From contig NZ_RQYT01000003.1 in assembly GCF_003932785.1 (NCBI RefSeq), positions 62,001-126,000 of the forward strand: DNA of 64,000 nt, written 5' to 3'. Positions 16,736-25,516 of this stretch are shown piece after piece. Position 1 is the first letter of the stretch, and each line of letters begins with the position of its first letter. Made by a program: the position numbers and the translations under genes. Source of the stretch: Arachnia propionica. GTDB lineage: Bacteria; Actinomycetota; Actinomycetes; Propionibacteriales; Propionibacteriaceae. The notes beneath the pieces are model-generated. The model saw only the letters and a program-made list of their open reading frames with translations. It made no database searches and was not told the origin of the DNA.

Positions 16736-16860
16736 TTCGCCTGCCTTGACTCTGTTCCGCCTGTCCTCGGCTGGATTCGCCCGTCATTTCTGCGGCTCGC
16801 CTGTCTTCTTCGGCAGGCGAATTGAAACAGGGCAGGCGTTTGCGTATCAAGGCAGGCGAA
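16736..16860. repeat. 20-bp-periodic inverted repeat array (4 forward + 3 reverse units)
   Basis: Core CGCCTG or close variants occur at 16738, 16758, 16778 and 16798, exactly 20 bp apart. The reverse complement CAGGCG follows at 16814, 16833 and 16853 (19 and 20 bp apart). Reverse units share GGCAGGCG with AA or TT flanks; forward units are more degenerate. No open reading frame of interest crosses it. It fills most of the gap between the response regulator and the GlsB-like gene. Confidence 0.8.
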
Positions 16861-16866
16861 TGAAAA

Positions 16867-16909
16867 CGTAGAACTCCGGTCACCCACTGTGGGTGACCGG
16901 AGTTCTACG
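16867..16909 (-). terminator. Hairpin terminator of the GlsB-like gene
   Basis: A perfect 20-bp stem (16867-16886 with 16890-16909) with a 3-nt loop lies directly after the minus-strand gene. Read on the minus strand, it is followed by TTTTC, giving the short U-tract of an intrinsic terminator; it may also stop transcripts arriving from the plus strand. Confidence 0.85.
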
Positions 16910-16919
16910 GACGGAGGGA

Positions 16920-17189
16920 TCAGGCCTTCTTCTTCAGCCAGCCCGCGATGAACAGGAGCAGGAGCGCGCCGAGCACCGAGAATGCGAGCCCGGGGATCGA
17001 GAAGATCTTGTCGTAGGAGTCGTTGAAGATGAGCTGGCCGAGGAAGCCGGCCACGAGGGCGCCACCGATGCCGAGCAGCATGGTGGACAGCCAACCCATG
17101 CCCTCATCTCCCGGCATGATCGCCTTCGCGATGGCGCCACCGAGGAGACCGATGATGATGTAACCGATGATCGTCATGACAACCAGCAT
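16920..17189 (-). CDS. GlsB/YeaQ/YmgE family small membrane protein
   Basis: 89 residues, three hydrophobic helices and the family-typical glycine-rich start IIGYIIIGLLGGAIAKAIMPG, then GMGWLSTMLLGIGGALVAGF. Often called transglycosylase-associated protein, though no enzymatic activity is established; in other bacteria it is linked to stress responses. An internal ATG at 17177 could equally be the start, as neither has a clear Shine-Dalgarno. Transcribed alone towards the response regulator. Confidence 0.85.
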   Translation of the reverse strand: MLVVMTIIGYIIIGLLGGAIAKAIMPGDEGMGWLSTMLLGIGGALVAGFLGQLIFNDSYDKIFSIPGLAFSVLGALLLLFIAGWLKKKA

Positions 17190-17261
17190 GCCCGACGTGG
17201 CGCGGTTTGGCCATGGGGTGCTTCCCTGAGCCTTCCCTGGTCCCGGACCCGGGGAGTGTGC

Positions 17262-18494
17262 TCAAAACAACGGCCGCCACGGGCTGAGAAGCGCTTCGGT
17301 GCACTTCTTCAACCACGATCGACGGTGCCAGGTGTCGGCTGTAAGTTCGACGGTATTTCCTTCATCGATGCGGAAAACCTCCTCCATGTGGCGGGCCACG
17401 TCCTCGTCGGTGATCTCGAGATTGACCTCGTAGTTGCCCCACAGGCTGAGTCGGTCCAGGTTGGCCGTCCCGATCGTGGCCCACGCCCCGTCGATCACCG
17501 CGGTCTTGGAGTGCACCATCGCCCCCTGGTAGAGGAACAGCCGGATCCCCGCATCCAACAGGTCAGCGTAGAAGCCGCGGGAGAGCAGGTCAGCCACGGC
17601 GTGGTTCGACTGGGCCGGGACGATGATCCTCACGTCGACGCCCCGCTTGACGGCGGTCTTCAACGCCCACACCAGATCGTCGTCCGGGATCAGGTAGGCG
17701 TGGGTCAGCCAGATCCGGTCGGTGGCGCGGTCGATGCCTTCCAGGTACATGTTCCGGATCGGGTAGACCTGGATCCGCGGCTGGTTGCGGTGGACCCGCA
17801 GGGGGGAGAACCAACGGCGGGGGCCACTGTGCTCGAGGATCGGCAGCCGGTGCCGGTCGGCGTTCTGGTTCCAGAAATCGACGAAGGCGTTCTCCAGCTC
17901 GGCCGCGCCCGGTCCGACGATCCGGGCATGGGTGTCGCGCCACTGGGTGGCGTACAGGCCACCGATGTTGTAGCCGCCGATGAAACCGATGTGGCCGTCC
18001 ACGACGAGGATCTTGCGGTGATCCCGGCCCCACGACTTCGGCGCCCAGGGTTTCGGGAAGGACGGATGCCGCAGCGCCCTCACACCTTCTGGCATTTTGA
18101 AGAAGCTGCGAGGCACCACGAGGTTCGCGAAACCATCCCAGATGACGTTCACCTCGACCCCTCGTGCGGCTGCCCGACCGAGGGCGGCCTTGAACCGCTC
18201 CCCGATCTCGTCGCCCTTCCAGATGAACGTCTCGAACAGCACGACGCGTTCCGCGCTGTCGATGGCGGTCAGCATGTCGCGGTAGAGGTCCTCGCCGTAG
18301 GTGTAGACGGTCACCTCGTCCTGCCCCATCAGGATGGGCCTGGCGGGGGTGCAGGGAAACCGGCGGAGGCGACGGTGCTTCTTGCGCCACGACTCCCAAC
18401 CGGTGAGCCCGATCATCACCCCGATCTGCGTGAGGAGCAGCCCAACGCTGATCCGCGGAACCACCCTGCGCAGAAAATCCCAGACCCTCCTCAT
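17262..18494 (-). CDS. Phospholipase D family protein, cardiolipin-synthase-like
   Basis: 410 residues from ATG 18494. One N-terminal hydrophobic helix, then two HxK(x)4D catalytic motifs: H159/K161/D166 in GRDHRKILVVD and H328/K330/D335 in MVHSKTAVIDG, each followed by the family's GG or GTAN segment. Likely transfers phosphatidyl groups to make cardiolipin at the membrane. I chose 18494 because TATGCT (18502-18507, minus strand) sits 7 nt upstream in the leaderless pattern and overlaps the alternative ATG at 18506. Confidence 0.88.
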   Translation of the reverse strand: MRRVWDFLRRVVPRISVGLLLTQIGVMIGLTGWESWRKKHRRLRRFPCTPARPILMGQDEVTVYTYGEDLYRDMLTAIDSAERVVLFETFIWKGDEIGERFKAALGRAAARGVEVNVIWDGFANLVVPRSFFKMPEGVRALRHPSFPKPWAPKSWGRDHRKILVVDGHIGFIGGYNIGGLYATQWRDTHARIVGPGAAELENAFVDFWNQNADRHRLPILEHSGPRRWFSPLRVHRNQPRIQVYPIRNMYLEGIDRATDRIWLTHAYLIPDDDLVWALKTAVKRGVDVRIIVPAQSNHAVADLLSRGFYADLLDAGIRLFLYQGAMVHSKTAVIDGAWATIGTANLDRLSLWGNYEVNLEITDEDVARHMEEVFRIDEGNTVELTADTWHRRSWLKKCTEALLSPWRPLF

Positions 18495-18672
18495 GCGTGT
18501 CAGCATACGGGGGATCGGGAACTGGTCACGTGAGGACCCTTGCGTTGGAGTGGACTCCAGCTCTCAAGGCGTCGGACCCGGTGGGAGGGGCAGCCTGCTG
18601 TCATCTTCATGGCGGAGCCATGACGAGGCGGCACGTCGGTGGTGCTGACGCCGGGCGCCGGACCAGCCGCGC

Positions 18673-19665
18673 TCAGAACAACCGTCGGGTGAGGAGGACC
18701 AGTCCTGCGATGGCGCCACCTGCCACGACAGTGCCGATCACGATCCAGGCCCACGGGGTGGGGGAGTCCTCGAACTCGGCGACCGCGACCGGGGGGACCG
18801 GGTCCTTCACGAGGCTGGATTCGGCCGCCGTCGGTTCCGGTTCCGGGGTGGGTGCCGGGGCCGGTGCCGAGGGTTGGGAGTCCTCCGACAGTTCCTGCGG
18901 CACCGCGACAGGGGTGGTGACGGATTCGCTGGGGGCCGGTTCGCCACCGTCATCGGGGTCCGCCTGCTGCGTCCTCGACGGTGATGCGGAGGGGCTGGCC
19001 GACCGCGGGGTCACGGGGTCCGAGGGCGGGGGTGTGGACTCCTCCCGGGACCTGCTGGGCTCCGGGGCCGGTGAGGACGGGGAGGGGGACTCGGACGGGG
19101 GTTCCTCCGGGGTCGGGGTGGGGCGGGGCGCCTCACTGCCGACCCGGGTCAGTGCCCCGGCGTCGCTGGCGGAATAGGCAGCGAAGTTCTGGGTGGCGTA
19201 CCAGGCGTTGTTGACGGAGTCGAAGGCGAGCCCGATCCCGATGGAGTTGATCTCCGGGTTGACCATGTTGGCGTAGTGGCCGGGGGAGTCCCGCCACAGC
19301 TCGAACATCTTCGTCCCCATGTCGCCGCTTCCGCCGTGCATGGCGACGTTCTCCGCCGCGTAGGTGAACCCTGCCGGGTAGTGGCTGGAGAAGTTCGGCC
19401 GATGCTCGAGGGTGGCCCGCGCCGCCATCTGCTGGGACCAGTCGACGGCGACGGCGTCCAACTCCTGGTACCTCGTCACCGGGGAGAGGCCCTGGCTGGA
19501 CCGCAGTTCGTTGACCTTGTCGAGGATGGTGCGGGCCCACGACTCCGTCGTGTTCCCCTCCATCGGCAGGACTGCCGGCGCCGTCATCGGCGGTGCCGCA
19601 TGAGTCGTCGTTGCTCCGGCTGACACCAGGAGTGCCACCGCAGCGGCCAGGTGGATGAAACGCAT
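18673..19665 (-). CDS. Secreted or surface CAP/SCP-domain protein with Pro/Ser-rich stalk
   Basis: 330 residues. Signal peptide (about 1-23, ending THA-A), CAP domain at about 42-165 (ILDKVNELRSSQGL, NFSSHYPAGFTYAAENVA, SPGHYANMVNPEINSIGIGL), then about 130 residues dominated by Pro, Ser, Glu and Thr, and a C-terminal membrane helix ending LLTRRLF. There is no LPXTG motif, so anchoring would be by the helix itself. CAP proteins are extracellular and of varied function. A GAAAGA site precedes the ATG. Confidence 0.87.
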   Translation of the reverse strand: MRFIHLAAAVALLVSAGATTTHAAPPMTAPAVLPMEGNTTESWARTILDKVNELRSSQGLSPVTRYQELDAVAVDWSQQMAARATLEHRPNFSSHYPAGFTYAAENVAMHGGSGDMGTKMFELWRDSPGHYANMVNPEINSIGIGLAFDSVNNAWYATQNFAAYSASDAGALTRVGSEAPRPTPTPEEPPSESPSPSSPAPEPSRSREESTPPPSDPVTPRSASPSASPSRTQQADPDDGGEPAPSESVTTPVAVPQELSEDSQPSAPAPAPTPEPEPTAAESSLVKDPVPPVAVAEFEDSPTPWAWIVIGTVVAGGAIAGLVLLTRRLF

Positions 19666-19818
19666 GCAACAGTCTTTCGGGCAGTTACGAAACCGTTATG
19701 TCGTCAACCCTAGACCAGGGAAGGAGCGCGGATTGACCTCCCGGGGCCGAATTCTGTCGTCCCTTTGGGCCGTGGCCATCCAGCCGGGGACGGTGCTGTC
19801 CAATAGGGTGGTCCCACC

Positions 19819-22209
19819 ATGTCCGACAGCCTGTTTCCTGACCTTGCCGCCGTGTTCGCCACCGACCGGACACCCTCTCGCCCCGCCCCCGCCACCCCGG
19901 TCGGACAGGTCGACGAGGACGAACTCCTCGACGGGTTGAACCCGCCGCAGCGGGACGCCGTCACCCATGCCGGATCCCCCGTCCTCGTCGTCGCGGGAGC
20001 GGGATCGGGCAAGACCCGGGTGCTCACGCGACGGATCGCCCACCTCGTCGGGGTGCGCGGGGTGCATCCCGGGGCGGTGCTGGCCATCACCTTCACGAAC
20101 AAGGCGGCCGCGGAGATGCGGGAACGGGTGGCGGACCTCGTGGGCAACCGCGCCCGCCTCATGTGGGTCTCCACCTTCCACTCGGCCTGCGTGCGCATCC
20201 TCCGCTCGGAGATCGACCGGTTCCAGTTCACGAAGTCCTTCTCCATCTACGACGACACCGATGCCAAACGGCTCATGGGCCTGGTGCTGCGGGACCAGGG
20301 ACACGACCCCAAACGCTTCCCCGTCCGGAGCGTGATGAACGCCGTCAGCGCGTGGAAGAACGAACTCGTCGACTTCGAGACCGCCGCCGAGCAGGCGACG
20401 GGTCCGTTCCAGAAGGTCCACGCCGAGGCGTATCAGGAGTACCAGGCCCGCCTCCGGGCCGCCAACGCGCTGGACTTCGACGACCTCATCATGACCACCG
20501 TCAACCTGTTCCAGGCCTTCCCCGATGTCCGGGAGAAGTACCGGCGTCGCTTCCGGCACGTGCTCGTCGATGAGTACCAGGACACCAACCACGCCCAGTA
20601 CGCCCTCATTCGTGAACTCTGCGGCGACGGTGACCCCACGACGACGCCCGCCGCGGAGCCGGCCGAGCTGATGGTGGTCGGCGACTCCGACCAGTCGATC
20701 TACGCCTTCCGGGGGGCGACCATCCGGAACATCCTCGACTTCGAGGCCGACTTCCCCGGGGCCCGCACCATCGTGCTCGACCAGAACTACCGCTCCACCA
20801 ACACCATCCTGCAGGCCGCGAACGCCGTGATCTCACGCAACGCCGGGCGCAGGGACAAGACCCTGTGGAGTGACCTGGGGGAGGGGGAGCTCATCGTCGG
20901 CTGGGTCGCCGACACCGAGCACGACGAGGCCCAGTTCGTCGCCTCGGAGATCGACGCGCTGGTCGACCGGGGGGCCACCCGCTACGGCGACGTCGCTGTC
21001 TTCTACCGCACCAACGCCCAGTCCCGGGCCCTGGAGGAGGTGTTCATCCGCGTCGGGATGCCCTACAAGGTGGTCGGCGGGGTGCGGTTCTACGAACGCA
21101 AGGAGGTGCGCGACGCCATCGCCTACCTGCGCGCCGTCGCCAACCCCGCCGACGACGTCTCCGTGCGCCGGATCCTCAACGTGCCGAAGCGGGGGATCGG
21201 GGACCGGGCGGAGGCGGCCGTGGCCTCGCTGGCCGGGGCCGAGCGGATCAGCTTCTTCGACGCCCTCGCGCGCAGCGACGAGGCGCCGGGGCTGGCCACG
21301 CGCTCCGCGAAGCAGATCAAGGGATTCGTCGACCTCATCGAGGCACACCGTGTCCAGATGGCCCAGGGCGTCCCCGCCGACGAGATCCTCACCTCACTGC
21401 TGCGGGAGTCCGGCTACCTCGCCGAGCTGCAGAACTCAACGGATCCGCAGGACGAGACCCGGCTGGAGAACCTGGAGGAACTCGTCAGCGTCGCCGCGGA
21501 GTTCGTCGCGGCGGCGAACACCGTCGACCTCGACGACGAGCACGCGGCGGGAGAACTGGCCGCCGGTATGCCGGAGCCCGACGATTCGCTGCCGGCCTTC
21601 CTGGAGCGCATCGCGTTGGTGGCGGACTCCGATCAGGTCCCGGACCAGGGCGGCCAGGGCGTGGTGACCCTCATGACCCTCCATACCGCCAAGGGGCTGG
21701 AGTTCGACACCGTCTTCCTCACCGGGATGGAGGACGGCATCTTCCCCCACGGGCGCGCCCTGACCGCGCCGGAGGACCTCGAGGAGGAGCGACGGCTGGC
21801 CTACGTAGGTATCACCCGGGCGCGCAAGCGGCTCCACCTCACCCGGGCGCAGGTGCGGGTGACCTTCGGGGCCCCGAGCCACAACCCGGCCTCCCGGTTC
21901 CTCGACGAGATCCCCACGGGCCTGATGGACTGGCGGCGCCTCGGTGAGGCGAGCGTTGGTTGGGCTGCGAGCAGTGCGGAGCGCACCTCGAGGACCCGGG
22001 ACGCGGTGAGCTTCGGCAAGGGACGCGGCCGACCGGCCCCGGCCGCCCTGGACCTGGCCGTCGGGGACCGGGTGCTCCACGCCATGTTCGGCATGGGGAC
22101 GGTGCTCGCGGTGCAGGGGGTCGGGGACAAGCAGCGTATCGATGTCGACTTCGGGTCGGCTGGGAAGAAGCGGCTCGCCCCGGCCCAGGCCCCCATGGAA
22201 AAGCTGTGA
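19819..22209 (+). CDS. pcrA: ATP-dependent DNA helicase PcrA/UvrD (UvrD1-like)
   Basis: 796 residues, superfamily 1A helicase. Walker A at residues 59-66 (AGAGSGKT), motif II HVLVDEYQDTN, motif III GDSDQSIYAFRGA, motif IV NYRSTNTIL, motif V TLHTAKGLEFD and motif VI YVGITRARKRL. The C-terminus carries the small beta domain (VGDRVLHAMFGMGTVLAV) typical of PcrA. Acts in repair and removal of obstacles on DNA. TAGGGT (19804-19809) lies 9 nt before the ATG, so the leader is at most a few bases. Confidence 0.95.
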   Translation: MSDSLFPDLAAVFATDRTPSRPAPATPVGQVDEDELLDGLNPPQRDAVTHAGSPVLVVAGAGSGKTRVLTRRIAHLVGVRGVHPGAVLAITFTNKAAAEMRERVADLVGNRARLMWVSTFHSACVRILRSEIDRFQFTKSFSIYDDTDAKRLMGLVLRDQGHDPKRFPVRSVMNAVSAWKNELVDFETAAEQATGPFQKVHAEAYQEYQARLRAANALDFDDLIMTTVNLFQAFPDVREKYRRRFRHVLVDEYQDTNHAQYALIRELCGDGDPTTTPAAEPAELMVVGDSDQSIYAFRGATIRNILDFEADFPGARTIVLDQNYRSTNTILQAANAVISRNAGRRDKTLWSDLGEGELIVGWVADTEHDEAQFVASEIDALVDRGATRYGDVAVFYRTNAQSRALEEVFIRVGMPYKVVGGVRFYERKEVRDAIAYLRAVANPADDVSVRRILNVPKRGIGDRAEAAVASLAGAERISFFDALARSDEAPGLATRSAKQIKGFVDLIEAHRVQMAQGVPADEILTSLLRESGYLAELQNSTDPQDETRLENLEELVSVAAEFVAAANTVDLDDEHAAGELAAGMPEPDDSLPAFLERIALVADSDQVPDQGGQGVVTLMTLHTAKGLEFDTVFLTGMEDGIFPHGRALTAPEDLEEERRLAYVGITRARKRLHLTRAQVRVTFGAPSHNPASRFLDEIPTGLMDWRRLGEASVGWAASSAERTSRTRDAVSFGKGRGRPAPAALDLAVGDRVLHAMFGMGTVLAVQGVGDKQRIDVDFGSAGKKRLAPAQAPMEKL

Positions 22210-22224
22210 GGGGCTGGGTTCAGG

Positions 22225-23256
22225 TCAGATGTCGACGCCCTGGGACCTGAGGAAGGCCAGCGGGTCCGAGGCGACATAGACGTTGCCGGGGGTGGTGCCC
22301 TTCGGGTAGTACTCGAAGTGCAGGTGGGGGCCGGTGCTGTTGCCGGTGCTCCCGACGTAGCCGATGAGCTGCCCGGCCTGAACACTCTGCCCCGGAGACA
22401 CCACGGAACGCGACATGTGGGCATAGAGGGTGGAGCCGCCATTGGCGTGCGAGATGACGACGTTGATCCCGGCCCAGCCGCCGCTGGTCGGGCTGATGAC
22501 GATGCCGGAGGCGGCGGCGTAGATCTCGGTGCCGGCGGGGGCGCCGAAGTCCTGGCCGGTGTGGTACCTGGCCCAGAGGCCGTGCTGTCCGAAGCGGGGG
22601 CCGAGCCGGAACGTGCCGGGCTTCAGGGGGAGGGACGCACCCTTGGAGCCTGCGGCCTTGAGGTCGTCCGCGGAGATCTTGGAGGTGTCCACCCCCTGCT
22701 TCTTCAGGGCGGCCTCGGCGGCGGCGAGGCGCTCGGCGGCCGCCTTCTTCTCCTCCTTGATCTTCTCCTCCTGGGCGGCGACCAGCTTCAGGTCGGCCTC
22801 CATCTTCGCCTCGCGCTCGGCGGCGGTCTCGTTGGCGACGGCGTTGGTGGTGTCGTTGTAGGTGGAGTCGAGGTTCTGCGCGTGGTCCTTCGCGGCCTGG
22901 TCCGCGACGGCGGAGTCGAGGTTGCTGCGGATCGCGGAGCGGGAGGTGTCCTCCTCGTTGGGCACGAAACCGTTCTCGACGGCCCTGGCGGCGCCCTCGG
23001 GGACGGCGAATTCGGAGGCCACGGCCTCGCTGACGGAGTCCGCGTCCGCGGAGCGTGCGCTCCATGCCCAGCCGAAGACAGCGGAGGCCATGACCGCACC
23101 CGCAGCGCCTGCTGCGATGGCTGAGCGGCTGAACCGACCGCGGCCCCGCCTTGAGGGGGTTGCGATCGTGGCCTCGACGATGTCGAGTTCGGCGTCCTCG
23201 TCGACCTCAATGGCGCGACGTGCCACCCGTCGCGGTTCGTTGATCTTCAAAGTCAT
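22225..23256 (-). CDS. M23 family metallopeptidase (cell-wall endopeptidase)
   Basis: 343 residues. Cytoplasmic basic N-terminus, one membrane helix (about 45-65), a Glu/Ala/Lys-rich coiled-coil region (about 100-190), then a LytM/M23 domain with zinc ligands in RYHTGQDFGAPAGT and GPHLHFEYYPKG. Likely cleaves peptidoglycan cross-links or activates amidases at the septum. AAGGAG abuts the ATG at 23256 with no spacing, whereas a TTG at 23250 would be spaced 6 nt; the true start may be the TTG. It converges on pcrA with 15 bp between stops. Confidence 0.88.
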   Translation of the reverse strand: MTLKINEPRRVARRAIEVDEDAELDIVEATIATPSRRGRGRFSRSAIAAGAAGAVMASAVFGWAWSARSADADSVSEAVASEFAVPEGAARAVENGFVPNEEDTSRSAIRSNLDSAVADQAAKDHAQNLDSTYNDTTNAVANETAAEREAKMEADLKLVAAQEEKIKEEKKAAAERLAAAEAALKKQGVDTSKISADDLKAAGSKGASLPLKPGTFRLGPRFGQHGLWARYHTGQDFGAPAGTEIYAAASGIVISPTSGGWAGINVVISHANGGSTLYAHMSRSVVSPGQSVQAGQLIGYVGSTGNSTGPHLHFEYYPKGTTPGNVYVASDPLAFLRSQGVDI

Positions 23257-23282
23257 CTCCTTGCGAGGAACCAACCGGGGAA

Positions 23283-23310
23283 ACCTTAGCAATTCTCAGC
23301 TTGTTCTCAA
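23283..23310 (-). promoter_or_regulatory. Sigma-70-like promoter of the M23 peptidase gene
   Basis: On the minus strand TTGAGA (23305-23310) and TAAGGT (23283-23288) are separated by 16 bp, predicting a start near 23276 and a leader of about 20 nt holding an AAGGAG site. Confidence 0.65.
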
Positions 23311-23427
23311 AGTGAATGAACAAAGTCGTGGCGCGGGGGCTCTCCGGGTCGTCTGCTGGACCCTGTCGAGGGCGAGAGGTTAAGGTGTGCCTGCCCAGGC
23401 CATCAACGTTGATTCAGGAGCCGGAAC

Positions 23428-24597
23428 ATGGATCTGCTGGAGTACCAGGCACGCGCGCTGTTCGGGGAGGCGGGGCTCCCGGTCCTGCCCGGGATCGTGG
23501 CCCGCACCCCCGACGAGGCGGTCGCGGCCCGCGCCCATCTGGGGGCGGAGGTCGTCGTCGTCAAGGCCCAGGTGCGCACCGGGGGACGGGGCAAGGCCGG
23601 CGGGGTGAAGCTGGCCCGCGGCTACGACGAACTCGCCGAGATCGCCCGGGGCATCCTCGGCATGGACATCAAGGGCCACACGGTTGAGGAGGTCATGGTG
23701 TGTCCCGCGGCCGAGATCGCCGAGGAGTACTACTTCTCGATCCTGCTCGACCGCGCGGCCGGCTGCTATCTGGCCATGTGCTCCAAGGAGGGGGGCATGG
23801 ACATCGAGACCCTCGCCGTGGAACGCCCCGAGGCGCTGGTCCGGCTCCCGCTGGACGCCCACACCGGCATCGACGAGAACGTCGGCAGGGAGATCGCGGC
23901 CCGGGCCGGGTTCCCGGAGGAGGACCACGCCGCCCTCGCGGAGGTCTGCCAGGCCCTGTGGCGCGTGTTCCGCGACAACGACGCGACCCTCGTCGAGGTC
24001 AACCCGCTCGTCAAGCTCGCCGACGGTTCACTCAGCGCCCTCGACGGGAAGGTCACCCTCGACGGCAACGCCGACTTCCGGCACGACTGGTCCGCGTACC
24101 ACGCCTCGTCGGGGGAGACCGAGCTGGAGAAGCAGGCCCGGGCCCTCGACCTCAACTACGTCCACCTCTCCGGCAGCGTCGGCATCATCGGCAACGGCGC
24201 CGGGCTGGTCATGAGCACCCTCGACGTCGTGGAGCGGGCGGGCCGTGACCTCCCCGGCTCCCCGAAACCCGCCAACTTCCTCGACATCGGGGGCGGGGCC
24301 TCCTCGCAGGTCATGGCCAACGGCCTGCGCATCATCATGAGTGACCCCCAGGTCAGGAGCGTCTTCGTCAACGTCTTCGGCGGGATCACCGCCTGCAACG
24401 ACGTGGCCACCGGCATCGTGCACGCCCTGGAACTGCTCGGCGACGAGGCGCGCCTTCCCATCGTCGTCCGGCTTGACGGCAACTCCGTCGAGGTCGGCAA
24501 GGCCATCCTCGAGGAGGCCGACCATCCGCTGATCCGCATCGAGGACACGATGGACCAGGCCGCGGCCACCGCCGCCCGACTCGCCTCCGGGCTCTGA
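23428..24597 (+). CDS. sucC: Succinyl-CoA synthetase beta subunit (ADP-forming)
   Basis: 389 residues, ATP-grasp fold. Starts [20 protein letters not shown], with [18 protein letters not shown] in the ATP-grasp part, [20 protein letters not shown] and the C-terminal ligase segment LDIGGGAS and [13 protein letters not shown]. Catalyses the substrate-level phosphorylation step of the TCA cycle with SucD. CAGGAG precedes the ATG by 8 nt. First gene of a two-gene operon. Confidence 0.95.
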   Translation: MDLLEYQARALFGEAGLPVLPGIVARTPDEAVAARAHLGAEVVVVKAQVRTGGRGKAGGVKLARGYDELAEIARGILGMDIKGHTVEEVMVCPAAEIAEEYYFSILLDRAAGCYLAMCSKEGGMDIETLAVERPEALVRLPLDAHTGIDENVGREIAARAGFPEEDHAALAEVCQALWRVFRDNDATLVEVNPLVKLADGSLSALDGKVTLDGNADFRHDWSAYHASSGETELEKQARALDLNYVHLSGSVGIIGNGAGLVMSTLDVVERAGRDLPGSPKPANFLDIGGGASSQVMANGLRIIMSDPQVRSVFVNVFGGITACNDVATGIVHALELLGDEARLPIVVRLDGNSVEVGKAILEEADHPLIRIEDTMDQAAATAARLASGL

Positions 24598-24610
24598 GAA
24601 CAGGAGAACC

Positions 24611-25516
24611 ATGGCTGTCTTCATCAACCAGCACACCCGCGTCGTCGTCCAGGGCATGACCGGCAGGGAGGGGCGCAAGCACACCCAACGCATGATCATG
24701 TCCGGCACCCGCATCGTCGGTGGCGTCACCCCGGGCAGGGGCGGCGAGTCGGTGCTCTTCGAGGAGGACCCGGTGCCGGTGTTCGGCTCCGTGGGCGAGG
24801 CCGTGGCGGCCACCCAGGCGGACGTCTCCGTCGTCTTCGTCCCGCCGCGCTTCGCCAAGGACGCGGTGGTGGAGGCCGTCGAGTCCGGGATCGGGCTCTG
24901 CGTGGTCATCACGGAGGGCATCCCGGTGCGTGACGCCCTCGAGTTCCATGCCGCGGCGAGGGCCAACGGGGCCCGCATCATCGGGCCGAACTGCCCCGGC
25001 CTCATCTCGCCGGGGAAGTCGAACGTGGGCATCATCCCCGCCCACATCTCCGGTCAGGGTCGCATCGGCCTCGTCTCGAAGTCCGGGACGTTGACCTACC
25101 AGATGATGTACGAGCTGCGTGACCACGGGTTCTCCACCGCCGTCGGCATCGGCGGCGACCCGGTCGTCGGCACCTCCCACATCGACGTCCTCCAGGCCTT
25201 CGAGGAGGACCCGGAGACCGAGGTCATCGTCATGATCGGCGAGATCGGCGGCGACGCCGAGGAGCGTGCCGGGGCGTACATCGAGGCCAACATCTCCAAG
25301 CCCGTCGTGGGCTACGTCGCCGGGTTCACCGCCCCGGCGGGCAAGACGATGGGGCACGCCGGAGCCATCATCACGGGCAGCAAGGGCACCGCCGCCGCGA
25401 AGAAGGAGGCGCTGGAGGCCGCCGGGGTCCGGGTGGGGGAGACCCCCAGCCAGACCGCCCAGCTGGTCCGCGACGCCATCGCGGAACTGCGCTCTCAGGC
25501 CTGGCTGGCCCGCTGA
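24611..25516 (+). CDS. sucD: Succinyl-CoA synthetase alpha subunit
   Basis: 301 residues. CoA-binding N-terminus ([19 protein letters not shown]), phospho-histidine H249 in [12 protein letters not shown], and ligase motifs [17 protein letters not shown] and SKSGTLTYQ. Spaced 13 bp after sucC with CAGGAG between. The 3' end overlaps the convergent sensor-like gene by 22 bp. Confidence 0.95.
   Translation: MAVFINQHTRVVVQGMTGREGRKHTQRMIMSGTRIVGGVTPGRGGESVLFEEDPVPVFGSVGEAVAATQADVSVVFVPPRFAKDAVVEAVESGIGLCVVITEGIPVRDALEFHAAARANGARIIGPNCPGLISPGKSNVGIIPAHISGQGRIGLVSKSGTLTYQMMYELRDHGFSTAVGIGGDPVVGTSHIDVLQAFEEDPETEVIVMIGEIGGDAEERAGAYIEANISKPVVGYVAGFTAPAGKTMGHAGAIITGSKGTAAAKKEALEAAGVRVGETPSQTAQLVRDAIAELRSQAWLAR

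Noticed and set aside
16736-16860. CRISPR array
   Set aside because: Repeat core is only 8-10 bp, period is 20 bp, half the units are inverted, and no cas genes are present.
18497-19177. Plus-strand open frame of 226 residues rich in Gly and Ser opposite the CAP gene
   Set aside because: It mirrors the Pro/Ser-rich stalk codons of the real gene and has no family features.
23293-23427. c-di-AMP (ydaO-type) riboswitch before the M23 peptidase gene
   Set aside because: A good promoter lies at 23283-23310, leaving only about 20 nt of leader, and no ydaO core motifs were seen.
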